Assembly: GCF_003850565.1 (NCBI RefSeq)
Contig: NZ_CP027706.1
Coordinates: 2,852,001 to 2,916,000, forward strand
Direction of reading: 5' to 3'
Length of the DNA: 64,000 bases
Origin: Pseudomonas sessilinigenes
GTDB lineage: Bacteria; Pseudomonadota; Gammaproteobacteria; Pseudomonadales; Pseudomonadaceae
Shown here in pieces: positions 1 through 8,935 of the stretch; within the stretch, counting starts at the first letter, position 1, and each line of letters begins with the position of its first letter. The notes beneath the pieces are model-generated. The model saw nothing but the letters and a program-made list of their open reading frames with translations. It did not search any database and was not told the DNA's origin. Both the position numbers and the translations under genes were made by a program.

Positions 1-1895
1 GCCAGGCAGTCGCCGATGCGCTGGAAGGCCACCAGGCCCTTGAGTTGCTCACCCAGGTCGTCCACCGGCTGGTGGCCCTGGCACAGCACCAGGCTGTCGA
101 CGTTTTCCAGCAGCATCGGCTCGCCGCTGGCGGTGTGCTGCAGGTACACGGTGTTGTCGTCGCAGCCGTAGAGGCGGGCGTAGGGGATGATCGGCAGCCC
201 CAGCTTGTGTAGTTCCCCGGCCAGTTGGTCGCGCACGTACAGCGGCAGGCTTTCGCCGCAGTGAGTGCCGTTGACCGCCAGTTGCACCTGGTGCCCGGCG
301 CGCAGCAGGCGCTCGGCGATGCCCGGGCCGATCCAGTCGCAGCGCCAGTCGGCCACCACCACCGAGCGCCCGAGCTGGACCTCGTCGCGCAGCACTTGCC
401 AGGCGTCCACCACTTGCAGCTCGCCGGCGCGCTCGAAATGGGGCCAGTAGGGGCGGGCGCCGGTGGCGATGATCACGTGGTCGGGCTGTTCGCGCTCCAC
501 CAGGGCGCGATCGACCCGGGTGTTGCGCACCACCTCGACCCCGGCCAGTTGCATTTCCCGTTGCAGGTTGGTGCTGGCGCCGCCGAATTCGCTGCGCCGG
601 GGCAGCAGTTGCGCCAGCAGCACCTGGCCACCGAGCTGGGAGCCGGCTTCGTAGAGGGTCACCTGGTGGCCGCGCTGGGCGGCGACGGCGGCGGCCTTCA
701 TGCCCGCCGGGCCACCGCCCACCACCAGGATGCGCTTGCGCTGTTGGGCCGGCCGAGCCTGGGCGTACAGCAGTTCGCGGCCGGTTTCCGGGTGCTGGAT
801 GCAAGAGATCGGCAGGCCCTTGTGGAAGTGGCCGATGCACGCCTGGTTGCAGGCGATGCAGGCGCGCACGTCATCGACCCGGCCGCTGTCGCTCTTGTTG
901 GGCATTTGCGGGTCGCAGATCAGCGCCCGGGTCATGCCGCACACGTCGGCCTGGCCTTTGGCGAGAATGGCCTCGGCTTCCTGGGGTTGGTTGATGCGCC
1001 CGGTGACGAACAGCGGGATCTGCAGCGCGGCCTTGAAGGTCCCGGCTTCGCGGGCCAGGTAAGCCGCTTCAACCGCCATGGGCGGGACGATGTGCACGGC
1101 GCCGCCGAGGGAGGCCGAGGTGCCGGCGACGATATGCAGGTAGTCCAGCTGGTCTTGCAGTTGTTGGGCGGCGGCCAGGGACTCGTCCTCGGTCAGGCCC
1201 TCGGGGTCGCGTTCGTCGGCGCTGATGCGCAGGCCGATGATGAAGTCGTCGGCGGTGCTGGCGCGCATGGCCGCCAGCACCTCGCGGATAAAGCGCAGGC
1301 GCTGCTCCAGCTCGCCGTTGTAGCCGTCGCTGCGGTGGTTGACCCGCGGGTTGAGGAATTGCGCTGGCAGGTAGCCGTGGCTGGCCACCAGCTCCACGCC
1401 ATCCAGGCCGGCCTGGTGCAGGCGCCGGGCAGCGTCGGCGTAACCCTGGATGATCGCGTCGATCATCTCCTGGTCCAGGGCCCGGGGCATGACCCGGAAG
1501 CGCTCGTTGGGCACGCCCGAGGGGGCATAGGCCACCGCCAGCAGGCCGTCGGCGGACTCCATGATCTCGCGCCCCGGATGAAACACCTGGGACAGCACCA
1601 GCGTGCCGTGGGCATGGCAGGTCTCGGCCAGGCGCCGGTAGCCGTCGATGCAGGCATCGTCGGTGGCCATCAGCACATGGCTGGTGTAGCGCGCACTGTC
1701 GTGGACCCCGGCCACCTGCAACACGATCAGCCCAACCCCGCCTTCGGCCCGGGCCCGGTGGTAGGCGATCAACTGCTCGTTGACCAGGTTGTCGGTGGGC
1801 ATCGAGGTGTCGTGGCCGCTGGACATGATGCGGTTCTTCAGGTGCTTGCCACGGATCTGCAACGGCGCGAAGAGGTGCGGGAAGGCGGTGGTCAT
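1..1895 (-). CDS. NADH:flavin oxidoreductase / 2,4-dienoyl-CoA reductase-type flavo-iron-sulfur enzyme (3' end outside window)
   Basis: Starts at an ATG read from 1895-1893 and stays open to base 1, so about 631 codons are seen and the C-terminus is missing. The N-terminal half is an old-yellow-enzyme FMN TIM barrel. It is followed by a cysteine pattern CX2CX3CX11C (CIACNQAC, then a fourth Cys in LPISC) that binds one 4Fe-4S cluster in this family, and by an FAD/NAD(P) Rossmann region with VVGGGPAGMKAA. This domain order is that of FadH, trimethylamine dehydrogenase and DgcA-like enzymes. The substrate cannot be read from sequence. It is transcribed away from the binding-protein gene at 2110 across a short AT-rich region, so the two may be co-regulated. 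Confidence 0.85.
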   Translation of the reverse strand, partial: MTTAFPHLFAPLQIRGKHLKNRIMSSGHDTSMPTDNLVNEQLIAYHRARAEGGVGLIVLQVAGVHDSARYTSHVLMATDDACIDGYRRLAETCHAHGTLVLSQVFHPGREIMESADGLLAVAYAPSGVPNERFRVMPRALDQEMIDAIIQGYADAARRLHQAGLDGVELVASHGYLPAQFLNPRVNHRSDGYNGELEQRLRFIREVLAAMRASTADDFIIGLRISADERDPEGLTEDESLAAAQQLQDQLDYLHIVAGTSASLGGAVHIVPPMAVEAAYLAREAGTFKAALQIPLFVTGRINQPQEAEAILAKGQADVCGMTRALICDPQMPNKSDSGRVDDVRACIACNQACIGHFHKGLPISCIQHPETGRELLYAQARPAQQRKRILVVGGGPAGMKAAAVAAQRGHQVTLYEAGSQLGGQVLLAQLLPRRSEFGGASTNLQREMQLAGVEVVRNTRVDRALVEREQPDHVIIATGARPYWPHFERAGELQVVDAWQVLRDEVQLGRSVVVADWRCDWIGPGIAERLLRAGHQVQLAVNGTHCGESLPLYVRDQLAGELHKLGLPIIPYARLYGCDDNTVYLQHTASGEPMLLENVDSLVLCQGHQPVDDLGEQLKGLVAFQRIGDCL

Positions 1896-1971
1896 GGCGC
1901 GGGCTCCAGGCTGGCCAAGGGCAGGGTGATGCCTTGGCGTTGTTATTGTTTTCCTATAAAAATTTACCGGT

Positions 1972-1998
1972 AGTAAAAAATCAACTTGTTTTTTTACT
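1972..1998. promoter_or_regulatory. Inverted repeat in the divergent promoter region
   Basis: Perfect 9-bp arms AGTAAAAAA (1972-1980) and TTTTTTACT (1990-1998) around a 9-base spacer. They lie between the divergent starts at 1895 and 2110, in the only AT-rich stretch there. Position and symmetry suit a repressor or activator site. The cognate regulator is unknown. Confidence 0.4.
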
Positions 1999-2020
1999 GA
2001 TCCTTGCAGTAGCTTCGATT

Positions 2021-2043
2021 GGCGCCCCAGCCTGCGGGGCGCC
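2021..2043. repeat. GC-rich hairpin in leader of the 2110 gene
   Basis: GGCGCCCC (2021-2028) pairs perfectly with GGGGCGCC (2036-2043) over a 7-base loop. No T-run follows directly, so it is more likely a leader structure or an attenuating stem than a simple terminator. Confidence 0.45.
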
Positions 2044-2109
2044 CCTCACAACAATAAAAAAGGGCCGTGCCGGAGTTGTCCGGCAGGGCACCGTCACGAG
2101 GAATCACCG

Positions 2110-3165
2110 ATGAAAGCGCTCACCCGCAAGCATGGTTGTTCGTTCCTGGCCCTGAGCCTCGCCCTGACATTGGGCCTGGACAGTGCCCGGGCAGCCCCCG
2201 ACATGGTCGTGGTGGGGTACGGCGGAGCCGGCCAGAAAGCCCAGGATGTGGCGTTGTTCCAACCCTTTGCCAAGGCCGATGGCAGCAAGCTGATCCAGAG
2301 CGAGTACAACGGCGAGATGGCGCGGATCAAGGTCATGGTCGACACCGGCAACGTCGATTGGGACGTGGTGCAGATCGAAGGTCCGGACCTGATGCGCGGC
2401 TGCGACGAAGGCATGTACGAACCCCTGGACTGGAAGGCCCTGGGCCACGCCGACGAGCTGATCGCCGATGCCGCCCAGCCCTGTGGCTCGGCTGTGCTGG
2501 TGTGGAGCGTGGCCATCGCCTACGACCGCAACAAGCTGGCCAGGGCCCCGGCCTCCTGGGCCGATTTCTGGGACGTCAAGCAGTTCCCCGGCAAGCGCGG
2601 CCTGCGCAAGCGCGCGGTGTACAACCTGGAGTTCGCGTTGCTGGCCGATGGGGTCAAGGTCGAGGACGTGTACAAGGTCCTGGCCACGCCCGAGGGGGTG
2701 GATCGGGCCTTCGCCAAGCTCAGCCAGCTCAAGCCGTACATCCAGTGGTGGGAGGCCGGGGCGCAGCCGGCGCAGTGGCTCAGCGCCGGCGATGTGGTGA
2801 TGACCTCGACCTACAGCGGCCGCATCGCCGCGGCCGCCCAGGACGGCGCGCCCCTGGCCGTGGTCTGGCCCGGCAGCCTGTATGGCATGGATTACTGGGC
2901 GATCATCAAGGGCTCCAGGCACGTGGCCCAGGCCAAGCGCTTCATTGCCTACGCCAACCGCCCCGAGGCCCAGGTCGACTATGTGCGCGCCATTCCCTAC
3001 GGCCCCACCAACACCCTGGCCGCGGCCCGGCTCGACCCGGCGCTGGCGCAGTGGGTGCCGACCTCGGAACAGAACCTCAAGGGCGCCCTGGCGATGAACG
3101 TGGAGTTCTGGGTCGATCATGGCGAGGAGCTGGAAGAGCGCTTCAACGCCTGGGCCAGCAAGTAA
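2110..3165 (+). CDS. Periplasmic binding protein, spermidine/putrescine-type ABC importer
   Basis: 351 residues. The N-terminus has a Sec signal peptide (basic MKALTRKH, hydrophobic core, cleavage near SARA-AP). The mature part resembles PotD/PotF-type solute-binding proteins (VVVGYGGAGQKA near the start, then the two-lobed fold with VVWPGSLYGMDYWAIIKG late). These capture polyamines or related small molecules for an ABC importer. No permease or ATPase gene accompanies it here, so it must use components encoded elsewhere or be an orphan. It starts at ATG 2110 after a GAGGA-like ribosome site, and the class II aldolase follows 73 bp downstream, suggesting a shared transcript. Substrate unknown. 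Confidence 0.8.
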   Translation: MKALTRKHGCSFLALSLALTLGLDSARAAPDMVVVGYGGAGQKAQDVALFQPFAKADGSKLIQSEYNGEMARIKVMVDTGNVDWDVVQIEGPDLMRGCDEGMYEPLDWKALGHADELIADAAQPCGSAVLVWSVAIAYDRNKLARAPASWADFWDVKQFPGKRGLRKRAVYNLEFALLADGVKVEDVYKVLATPEGVDRAFAKLSQLKPYIQWWEAGAQPAQWLSAGDVVMTSTYSGRIAAAAQDGAPLAVVWPGSLYGMDYWAIIKGSRHVAQAKRFIAYANRPEAQVDYVRAIPYGPTNTLAAARLDPALAQWVPTSEQNLKGALAMNVEFWVDHGEELEERFNAWASK

Positions 3166-3238
3166 CCCCAACGGGCTGGACGTCGGCGGACGTGCGGCCC
3201 TATCGTTTGCCAGCCCAACAGCCTGGAGGACTCCAATA

Positions 3239-4033
3239 ATGAACAAGATCGTGCCCAGCCCCCACGCCCTGACCGAGCGCAGCGTCACCGAGCAGCGCCT
3301 GCGCGAAGAGCTGGCGGCTTGCTACCGCCTGATCGCGCACTTTCGCATGACCGATTTGATCTTCACCCATATCTCGGTGCGCCTGCCCGGGCCCGAGCAT
3401 CACTTCCTGATCAACCCCTACGGACTGATGTTCGAGGAAATCACCGCCTCCAACCTGGTGAAGATCGACCTCGATGGCCAGGCCGTGGAACCTTCGCCGT
3501 ATCCGGTGAACCCGGCGGGGTTCGTGATCCACAGCGCCATCCATGGCGCTCGCGACGATGCCCAGTGTGTGCTGCACACCCATACCAAGGCCGGTTGTGC
3601 GGTGGCGGCGCTCAAGTGTGGCTTGCTGCCGGTGAACCAGATCTCCATGGAGTTCTATGGCCGGGTGGCCTACCACGACTACGAAGGCGTGGCCCTGGAC
3701 CTGGCCGAGCAACAGCGGCTGGTGGCTGACCTGGGCGACAAGAGCGTGCTGATGCTGCGCAACCACGGCCTGCTCACCGTGGGCGAAACCGTCAGCCAGG
3801 CATTCTTGCGCATGTATTACCTGGAGAAGGCCTGCGAGATCCAGCTGGCGGCCCAGGCGGCGGGGGAGATCGTGCTGCCACCGGACGCGGTCTGCGCCCA
3901 CACCGAGCGCCAGTTCAACGACCCGGGCCGGCCGTTGCAGGAGGGCGAACTGAGCGACCCGGACGCCATGCAACTGGCCTGGGCCGCGCTGCTGCGCCTG
4001 CTCGAGCGCATCGCCCCCGGCTACCGCGACTGA
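3239..4033 (+). CDS. Class II aldolase/adducin family protein
   Basis: 264 residues, ATG at 3239 after TGGAGG. It has the class II aldolase/adducin fold: an ISVRLPG segment, a zinc-binding HTHTKAG motif and later LRNHGLLTVGE with the third histidine. Family members are fuculose-, rhamnulose- or ribulose-phosphate aldolases and epimerases, or non-sugar decarboxylases. Length and motifs match the generic Pseudomonas class II aldolase/adducin group of unknown substrate. It lies just downstream of the binding-protein gene and probably shares its transcript. The combination could handle an imported compound, which is inference from proximity only. Confidence 0.8.
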   Translation: MNKIVPSPHALTERSVTEQRLREELAACYRLIAHFRMTDLIFTHISVRLPGPEHHFLINPYGLMFEEITASNLVKIDLDGQAVEPSPYPVNPAGFVIHSAIHGARDDAQCVLHTHTKAGCAVAALKCGLLPVNQISMEFYGRVAYHDYEGVALDLAEQQRLVADLGDKSVLMLRNHGLLTVGETVSQAFLRMYYLEKACEIQLAAQAAGEIVLPPDAVCAHTERQFNDPGRPLQEGELSDPDAMQLAWAALLRLLERIAPGYRD

Positions 4034-4132
4034 CGCCACCACCCCAGCGCCCGTAACACCAAGCACCGCAGCGCGGCAGGCAAACCGTGGATAACGATTG
4101 GCGGCTCGTGCCGAGCCGTGCGCAACCTGCGC

Positions 4133-4204
4133 CAGCGGCTACACGAAGCCCTGTAGTCGCTGTAGAGCGCAGCGAGGCTGCGCCAAGGCCCGCAGGGCCT
4201 TCAG
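4133..4204. repeat. Dispersed palindromic repeat, copy 1
   Basis: Contains AGCGGCTACA, a TGTAGTCGCTGTAGAG segment and GCGCCAAGGCCCGCAGGGCC. The same modules (AGCGGCTAC, GTAGCCGCTGC, AAGGCCCTGCGGGCCTTGGCGCAG) recur at 10428, 17720 and 19107. This is a REP-like intergenic family. This copy lies between the aldolase and TetR genes and is the most diverged of the four. Confidence 0.6.
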
Positions 4205-4263
4205 CGATCGATCGGCCAACACTGTCCCGGCACCGCTGGGAATCTGGCCAGTTCACAAAGGCT

Positions 4264-4283
4264 TGTTGTACAGTCGTTCAACT
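4264..4283. promoter_or_regulatory. Candidate TetR operator upstream of the TetR gene
   Basis: Imperfect palindrome: half-sites TGTTGTAC (4264-4271) and GTTCAACT (4276-4283) around AGTC. A near-identical element with the same AGTC centre is at 10685-10704, before the CoA-aruIH operon. The site ends 34 bp before the ATG of the TetR gene, as expected for autoregulation. Confidence 0.55.
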
Positions 4284-4317
4284 GTCATTTCCCGTCATTG
4301 CCAAGGAGTCATGCCCC

Positions 4318-4956
4318 ATGAACCAGGAAGCGCGCTTTTCCCGCCTGGAACCCGGGTTGCGCAAGGCCGAGCTGATCGAGGCGACCCTGACCTGCCTCAA
4401 GCTCCACGGTTTCCAGGGCGCGTCGATCCGCAAGATCAGCGCCGAGGCCGGGGTCTCGGTGGGGCTGATCAGCCATCACTATTCCGGCAAGGACGAGTTG
4501 GTGGCCGAGGCCTATCGCTCGATCACCGGGCGGGTCATGAACCTGCTGCGCGAAGCCATGGACCAGGCCGCGCCGGCGCCCCGGGAGCGTTTGTCGGCGT
4601 TCTTCCGGGCCTCGTTCTGCGCCGAACTGCTGGACCCGCAACTGCTGGACGCCTGGTTGGCGTTCTGGGGCGCGGTGAAGACCGCCGAAGCGATCAACCA
4701 GGCCCACGACCATTCCTACGCCGAATACCGCAACGAACTGGCCGGACTCCTGGCCAGCCTGGCCGGGGACCAGGCCTGGGCCGACTTCGACGCGGACCTG
4801 GCGGCCATCAGCCTCAGCGCCTTGCTCGACGGCCTGTGGCTGGAGTCCGGGCTCAACCCCGGGACCTTCAGCCCGCAGCAAGGCGTGCAGATCTGCGAAG
4901 CCTGGGTCGAGGGCGTGCTGGCCAGCCAGGGGCGGGGCTTTCGCCAGCCGACATAG
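4318..4956 (+). CDS. TetR/AcrR-family regulator, BetI-like
   Basis: 212 residues. Residues about 15-60 form the TetR helix-turn-helix (LIEATLTCLKLHGF then SIRKISAEAGVSVGLISHHY), closest in style to BetI. The rest is a helical ligand-binding domain. I chose ATG 4318 because AAGGAG sits 9 bp before it; an out-of-frame ATG at 4311 is ignored. A palindrome just upstream (4264) is shared with the promoter of the enoyl-CoA hydratase-aruI-aruH operon. I infer that it represses itself and that operon, with an acyl-CoA or guanidino compound as possible inducer. The inducer is unknown. Confidence 0.85.
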   Translation: MNQEARFSRLEPGLRKAELIEATLTCLKLHGFQGASIRKISAEAGVSVGLISHHYSGKDELVAEAYRSITGRVMNLLREAMDQAAPAPRERLSAFFRASFCAELLDPQLLDAWLAFWGAVKTAEAINQAHDHSYAEYRNELAGLLASLAGDQAWADFDADLAAISLSALLDGLWLESGLNPGTFSPQQGVQICEAWVEGVLASQGRGFRQPT

Positions 4957-5039
4957 GGCTGTTGATCGGTTGTTCAGTAATGGCTAGGCTGCTGCGCACA
5001 AGGCGACACCTCTAATAAAAATAATCAGGAACACAGGCG

Positions 5040-5756
5040 ATGACTCCTCGGGTATTGATCGTCGACGACGATCCGTTGATTCGCGAACTGCTCCAGGCCT
5101 ATCTGTCCCAGGAAGGCTACGACGTGCATTGCGCCGCCACGGCGGAACAGGCCGAGAGCTTCCTCGACCAGCACACGGTCGATCTGTTGATGCTCGATAT
5201 CCGCCTGCCCGGCAAGGACGGCCTGACCCTGACCCGCGAGCTGCGAGTGCGCTCGGAGGTGGGGATCATCCTGATCACCGGGCGCAACGACGACATCGAC
5301 CGCATCGTCGGCCTGGAATGCGGCGCCGACGACTACGTGATCAAGCCCCTCAACCCCCGCGAGCTGGTGTCCCGGGCCAAGAACCTGGTCCGCCGCGTGC
5401 GCCATGCCCGCCAGCCACCAGCGCCGGCCAGCCATCCCAGCCCGGTCAAGCAGTTCGCCGACTGGGCCCTGGACACCGACCGCCGCCGGCTGATCGACGC
5501 CCGGGGCGGCGAGACCTTGCTGACCCACGGCGAATACCAGCTGCTCAGCGTGTTCCTGCGCAACAGTGGCCACACCCTCAGCCGCGACCAGTTGATGGAC
5601 CAGATCCGCAACCGCGAGTGGGTGCCCAGCGACCGCTCCATCGACGTACTGGTGGGGCGCTTGCGGCGCAAGCTGCATGACGACCCGGCCGAGCCGGAGC
5701 TGATCATCACCATCCACGGTGCCGGCTATCTGTTCACTGCCAGCGTGGCCGCCTGA
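5040..5756 (+). CDS. aruR: Response regulator AruR, OmpR/PhoB type
   Basis: 238 residues. The receiver domain has acidic residues D9-D11, phospho-acceptor D53 (LMLDIRLPG), T80 and K102. A winged-helix DNA-binding domain follows (DRSIDVLVGRLRRKL, then a wing ending HGAGYLF). It lies directly before the binding-protein and sensor-kinase genes and near aruI and aruH, the arrangement of the AruRS system that controls the arginine transaminase pathway in P. aeruginosa. It likely activates the permease and pathway genes downstream. Tandem TTAC repeats upstream of the permease (8823 and 8833, 10 bp apart) are candidate binding sites. The family call is near certain; identity as AruR rests on gene order. 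Confidence 0.88.
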   Translation: MTPRVLIVDDDPLIRELLQAYLSQEGYDVHCAATAEQAESFLDQHTVDLLMLDIRLPGKDGLTLTRELRVRSEVGIILITGRNDDIDRIVGLECGADDYVIKPLNPRELVSRAKNLVRRVRHARQPPAPASHPSPVKQFADWALDTDRRRLIDARGGETLLTHGEYQLLSVFLRNSGHTLSRDQLMDQIRNREWVPSDRSIDVLVGRLRRKLHDDPAEPELIITIHGAGYLFTASVAA

Positions 5757-5757
5757 G

Positions 5758-6543
5758 GTGCTGCGCCGCGCCTGGGCCTTGGGGCTGATGCTGCTGGCCG
5801 GCGCGGCGCTGGCCGAGCCCAGGCCGACCCTGAAATATTGCGACTACCCGGTGTACCCGCCGATCTCCTGGAGCGACGGCAGCCAGGTGCGCGGCCTGGC
5901 CCCGAGCCTGGTGCGCCAGGTGCTGGGGGACTTGGGATACCAGGTGCAGGTGGTGGTGCTGGGCAACTGGAAGCGCTGCCTGCTGGATGCCGCCGCCGGC
6001 CGCGTGGACGTGGTGCTGGCCTACCGCACCGGACAGCGCCAGCAGGGGTTGCGGTTCTCCCGGGTGCCGGTGCTGCGCGAGGAGGTGGCGCTGTTCGTCA
6101 ACCGCCGTCATTTGCCGCGCTTCCAGCAGTTGCAAGACCTCACCGCCTATCGTGGCGGCCTGCTGTTCGGCGAGAGCTACGGCCAGGATTTCGACCGTGA
6201 GGTGGTGCAGCACGGCAACATCGAGTGGGTGTCCAGCAGCGTGCAGAACTTCGGCAAGCTGATCCGCCAGCGCATCGATTTCATCCCCCACGAGCGGCGT
6301 ACCGGGCAGTTGTTCATCGAGCGCCTGCCGGGCGCCCAGGACATCGTCGCCTTGCCCCAGGCGATCAGCGTCGACTACCTGCGCCTGGCGGTGTCGCGCC
6401 AGTCGCCCTTGGCGGCGCGCATGGACGAGATCGACGCGCAGTTGCAGCGCCAGGTCGACAGCGGCGCGGTACAGCGCTGGCTGGACCAGAGCCAGGCCGA
6501 CTACCGCGCCATGCTCAAGGCCCAAGCCGGTGCGGCGCCATGA
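5758..6543 (+). CDS. Periplasmic solute-binding protein (SBP_bac_3 type) in the aruRS operon
   Basis: 261 residues from GTG 5758, which lies 2 bp after the aruR stop. This start gives a clean signal peptide (LRRAWALGLMLLAGAALA) with cleavage before EPRP. A further GTG at 5719 inside aruR is possible but less natural. The mature protein is a type 2 periplasmic binding domain as in polar amino-acid importers (CDYPVYPPISW at the start, then DVVLAYRTGQRQQGLRFS). There is no transporter beside it. The gene overlaps the kinase start by 4 bp (ATGA). I infer that it presents a ligand, perhaps arginine, to the AruS periplasmic domain, as TorT does for TorS. Confidence 0.8.
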   Translation: MLRRAWALGLMLLAGAALAEPRPTLKYCDYPVYPPISWSDGSQVRGLAPSLVRQVLGDLGYQVQVVVLGNWKRCLLDAAAGRVDVVLAYRTGQRQQGLRFSRVPVLREEVALFVNRRHLPRFQQLQDLTAYRGGLLFGESYGQDFDREVVQHGNIEWVSSSVQNFGKLIRQRIDFIPHERRTGQLFIERLPGAQDIVALPQAISVDYLRLAVSRQSPLAARMDEIDAQLQRQVDSGAVQRWLDQSQADYRAMLKAQAGAAP

Positions 6544-8810
6544 TCGGCCCACGGCCCGGCGGCCTGCTGCGGCGCCTGTTGCTGTTCATCCTGCTGTTCA
6601 GCCTGTGCTTCACCGTGCTGGCCAGCGCCGTGCAGCTGTACTTCGAATACCGCCGCGAAATGCGCGACATCGACAGCCGCATGGAGCTGATCCGCGCCGG
6701 TTACCTGGGCAGCCTGGAGCGCAACCTGTGGGACCTCAACCAGGAACAGCTGACGGTGCAGTTGCAGGGCCTGGTGGACTTTTCCGATGTGGCCCGGGTG
6801 CACCTGCTCAGCAGTGATTTCGACCTGCAACAGGGCAGTGCCGAGCTGATCGGGCCTTTGCGGGTGGAGCGCTTCGCCCTGAGCTACCAGCCGCCGTCCG
6901 GGCCGCGTCGCGAGCTGGGGGAGTTGCAGGTCAGCACTGACCTGGGGGCGGTGTACCGGCGCCTGTACACCACCGGGCTGGCCAGCCTGCTGTGGATGAG
7001 CGTGTTTCTCTGCGGCCTGGCGGTGGCGCTGTCCGGGCTGTTCTATCGCCTGGTCACCCGGCACTTGCAAGTCATGGCCGAATTCGCCCGCCGCGTGGCC
7101 GGCGGCGACTTGCAGCAGCCGTTGCACCTGGACAAGCGCCAGCACCCGGGCGGCGATGAGATCGACACCGTGGCCGGGGCCCTGGACGACATGCGCCGGG
7201 CGATTCTCGATGACATCCAGCGCCGCGAGCAGGACCGCCAGGCCCTGCAGGACAAGCGCGACGAATTGCAGAAAATGGTCCAGCGCCGCACCGCCAGCCT
7301 GATGCACGCCAAGGATGAGGCCGAGGCGGCCAACCTGGCCAAGTCGCGCTTTTTGGCCACCATGAGCCACGAACTGCGCACGCCGTTGAACGGCATCCTC
7401 GGCATGGCTGAACTGTTGCGCGGCGCGCCGCTTGCGCACCAGGACCGCCAGCGTTTGCAGGCCCTGCACAAGGCCGGCGAGGGCTTGCTGACGATCCTCG
7501 ACGAGGTGTTGTCCTTCGCCCGCCTGGAGGAGGGGCAAAGCCGCCCTGAGGCCCGGGATTTTTCCCTGCGCCAGTTGCTGGAGGAGGTCAGCACACTGCT
7601 CGAACCCCGGGCCCGGGAGCACGGCACGCAGTTGCAGGTGCATGTCGACCCGCGCTTGGCCCCGGGGCAGCACGGCGCCGAGCAGTACCTGCGCCAGGTG
7701 CTGAGCAACCTGCTGGCCAACGCCATCCGCTTTACCGAAGGCGGCTGGGTGCGGGTCGAGGTCCAGGTGCTGGAGGACGGACCACAACGGCAACGGCTGC
7801 GCTGCTCGGTGGCCGATAACGGCATCGGTATCGCGGCCTCGATGCGCGACAAGATCTTCGAGCGCTTCGTCCAGGCCAGCGACGCGGTGAGCCGGCGCTA
7901 TGGCGGCACCGGCCTGGGCCTGGCGATCTGCAAGCACCTGGTGCAGCAACTGGACGGGCACATCGGCGTGGACAGCGAGCTGGGGCAGGGCAGTCGTTTC
8001 TGGTTCGAGCTGGCCCTGGGGGTCGGCCTGGGGCTACCGGCGCCATCGCCGGTCGCGGCACCGGTGCTGGGGCTGAAGATCCTGGTGGTGGAGGATGTGG
8101 CGCTCAATCGCGAGGTGGCCCAGGGCTTGTTGGAGCGCGACGGCCACCAGGTGTGGCTGGTGGAGGACGGCGAGGCGGCGCTGGAGCTGTGCCAGCGCCA
8201 GGGCTTCGATTTGTTGCTGCTGGACGTGCAACTGCCGGGTATCAGTGGCATCGAGCTGTGTCGCGAACTGCGCCGGCGCCCGGGGCCCAATCGCCAGGCG
8301 CGGATCTTCGCCCTGACCGCCAGCGTCCAGCCGGCGCTGGTGCGCAGTTACCTGGAGGCGGGGATGCAGGGCATCCTCGGCAAGCCCTTGCAGATGGACA
8401 GCCTGCGCCAGGTCCTGGCCACCGCGGAGCAGGCCAGCGAGGAATTGGCGGCGCCAGCCCGGAGCGCCGAGGGCGTGCTCGACCAGGAACTGCTGGACAC
8501 CCACCGCAGCCTGCTGGGGGAGCAGAAGTTGCAGGGGCTGTTCAAGGTCCTGGCGAGCACCCTGGACCAGCAACGGCCGTTGCTCGATGACGCCCTGGCG
8601 GCGGCCGACAGTACCCAGGTGCAGCACCTGGCTCACCGCCTGGCCGGCAGTGCCGATTCCCTGGGCTTTTGCGAACTGGCCCGGGTGCTGCGGGCGCTGG
8701 AGGATGCGGCGGGGCAGTCCGGCGTCGCGGCAATGGCCGCCCAGGTACCACACCTGCAGCAGGCCTGGCAGCGGGCGCGCAGGGCCCTGGAACAACTGCT
8801 GGCGGCCTGA
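6540..8810 (+). CDS. aruS: Tripartite hybrid sensor kinase AruS
   Basis: 756 residues from ATG 6540. It starts with a membrane segment (about 11-33), then a periplasmic region of about 115 residues, a second membrane helix, a HAMP linker and a coiled coil. The transmitter follows: H277 in [10 protein letters not shown] and an HATPase with N, G1 and G2 boxes ([11 protein letters not shown]). After that come a receiver with D562 ([10 protein letters not shown]) and a C-terminal Hpt domain with H699 ([13 protein letters not shown]). The phosphate would pass H-D-H-D to AruR, as in TorS or ArcB systems. Translation is coupled to the binding-protein gene. In P. aeruginosa AruS is needed for arginine induction of aruIH. 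Nothing looks damaged. Confidence 0.88.
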   Translation: MIGPRPGGLLRRLLLFILLFSLCFTVLASAVQLYFEYRREMRDIDSRMELIRAGYLGSLERNLWDLNQEQLTVQLQGLVDFSDVARVHLLSSDFDLQQGSAELIGPLRVERFALSYQPPSGPRRELGELQVSTDLGAVYRRLYTTGLASLLWMSVFLCGLAVALSGLFYRLVTRHLQVMAEFARRVAGGDLQQPLHLDKRQHPGGDEIDTVAGALDDMRRAILDDIQRREQDRQALQDKRDELQKMVQRRTASLMHAKDEAEAANLAKSRFLATMSHELRTPLNGILGMAELLRGAPLAHQDRQRLQALHKAGEGLLTILDEVLSFARLEEGQSRPEARDFSLRQLLEEVSTLLEPRAREHGTQLQVHVDPRLAPGQHGAEQYLRQVLSNLLANAIRFTEGGWVRVEVQVLEDGPQRQRLRCSVADNGIGIAASMRDKIFERFVQASDAVSRRYGGTGLGLAICKHLVQQLDGHIGVDSELGQGSRFWFELALGVGLGLPAPSPVAAPVLGLKILVVEDVALNREVAQGLLERDGHQVWLVEDGEAALELCQRQGFDLLLLDVQLPGISGIELCRELRRRPGPNRQARIFALTASVQPALVRSYLEAGMQGILGKPLQMDSLRQVLATAEQASEELAAPARSAEGVLDQELLDTHRSLLGEQKLQGLFKVLASTLDQQRPLLDDALAAADSTQVQHLAHRLAGSADSLGFCELARVLRALEDAAGQSGVAAMAAQVPHLQQAWQRARRALEQLLAA

Positions 8811-8822
8811 CGTACAAAAACC

Positions 8823-8868
8823 TTACGACTTTTTACATCTTCGATCTTTTGCTTCAACGCGAACTTAC
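8823..8868 (+). promoter_or_regulatory. Candidate AruR binding region and promoter
   Basis: Tandem direct repeats TTACGAC (8823) and TTACATC (8833) are 10 bp apart, one helical turn, as OmpR-type regulators prefer. A third TTACAT starts at 8865, about three turns further on. The region precedes the leader ORF and permease. Assignment to AruR is inference. Confidence 0.35.
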
Positions 8869-8876
8869 ATGGCTTT

Positions 8877-8924
8877 CCAATAATCGGTCGAGCCGCGCCC
8901 GCCGCGGCCTTCGAAGCTTATTGG
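8877..8924 (+). promoter_or_regulatory. Nested hairpin overlapping the leader-ORF ribosome site
   Basis: Outer arms CCAATAA (8877-8883) and TTATTGG (8918-8924) enclose an inner stem GCCGCG (8892-8897) / CGCGGC (8903-8908). The 3' outer arm covers the GG of the GGAG ribosome site at 8923-8926 that serves the ATG at 8936. Folding could therefore mask leader translation. Confidence 0.45.
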
Positions 8925-8935
8925 AGATAATAATA

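Noticed and set aside
225..1973. 582-residue plus-strand frame
   Set aside because: It is antisense to the flavin oxidoreductase. The minus strand shows clear FMN, Fe-S and FAD motifs, and the plus frame has none.
4087..4317. N-terminal extension of the TetR gene
   Set aside because: The frame passes through the repeat and operator. The AAGGAG site supports ATG 4318.
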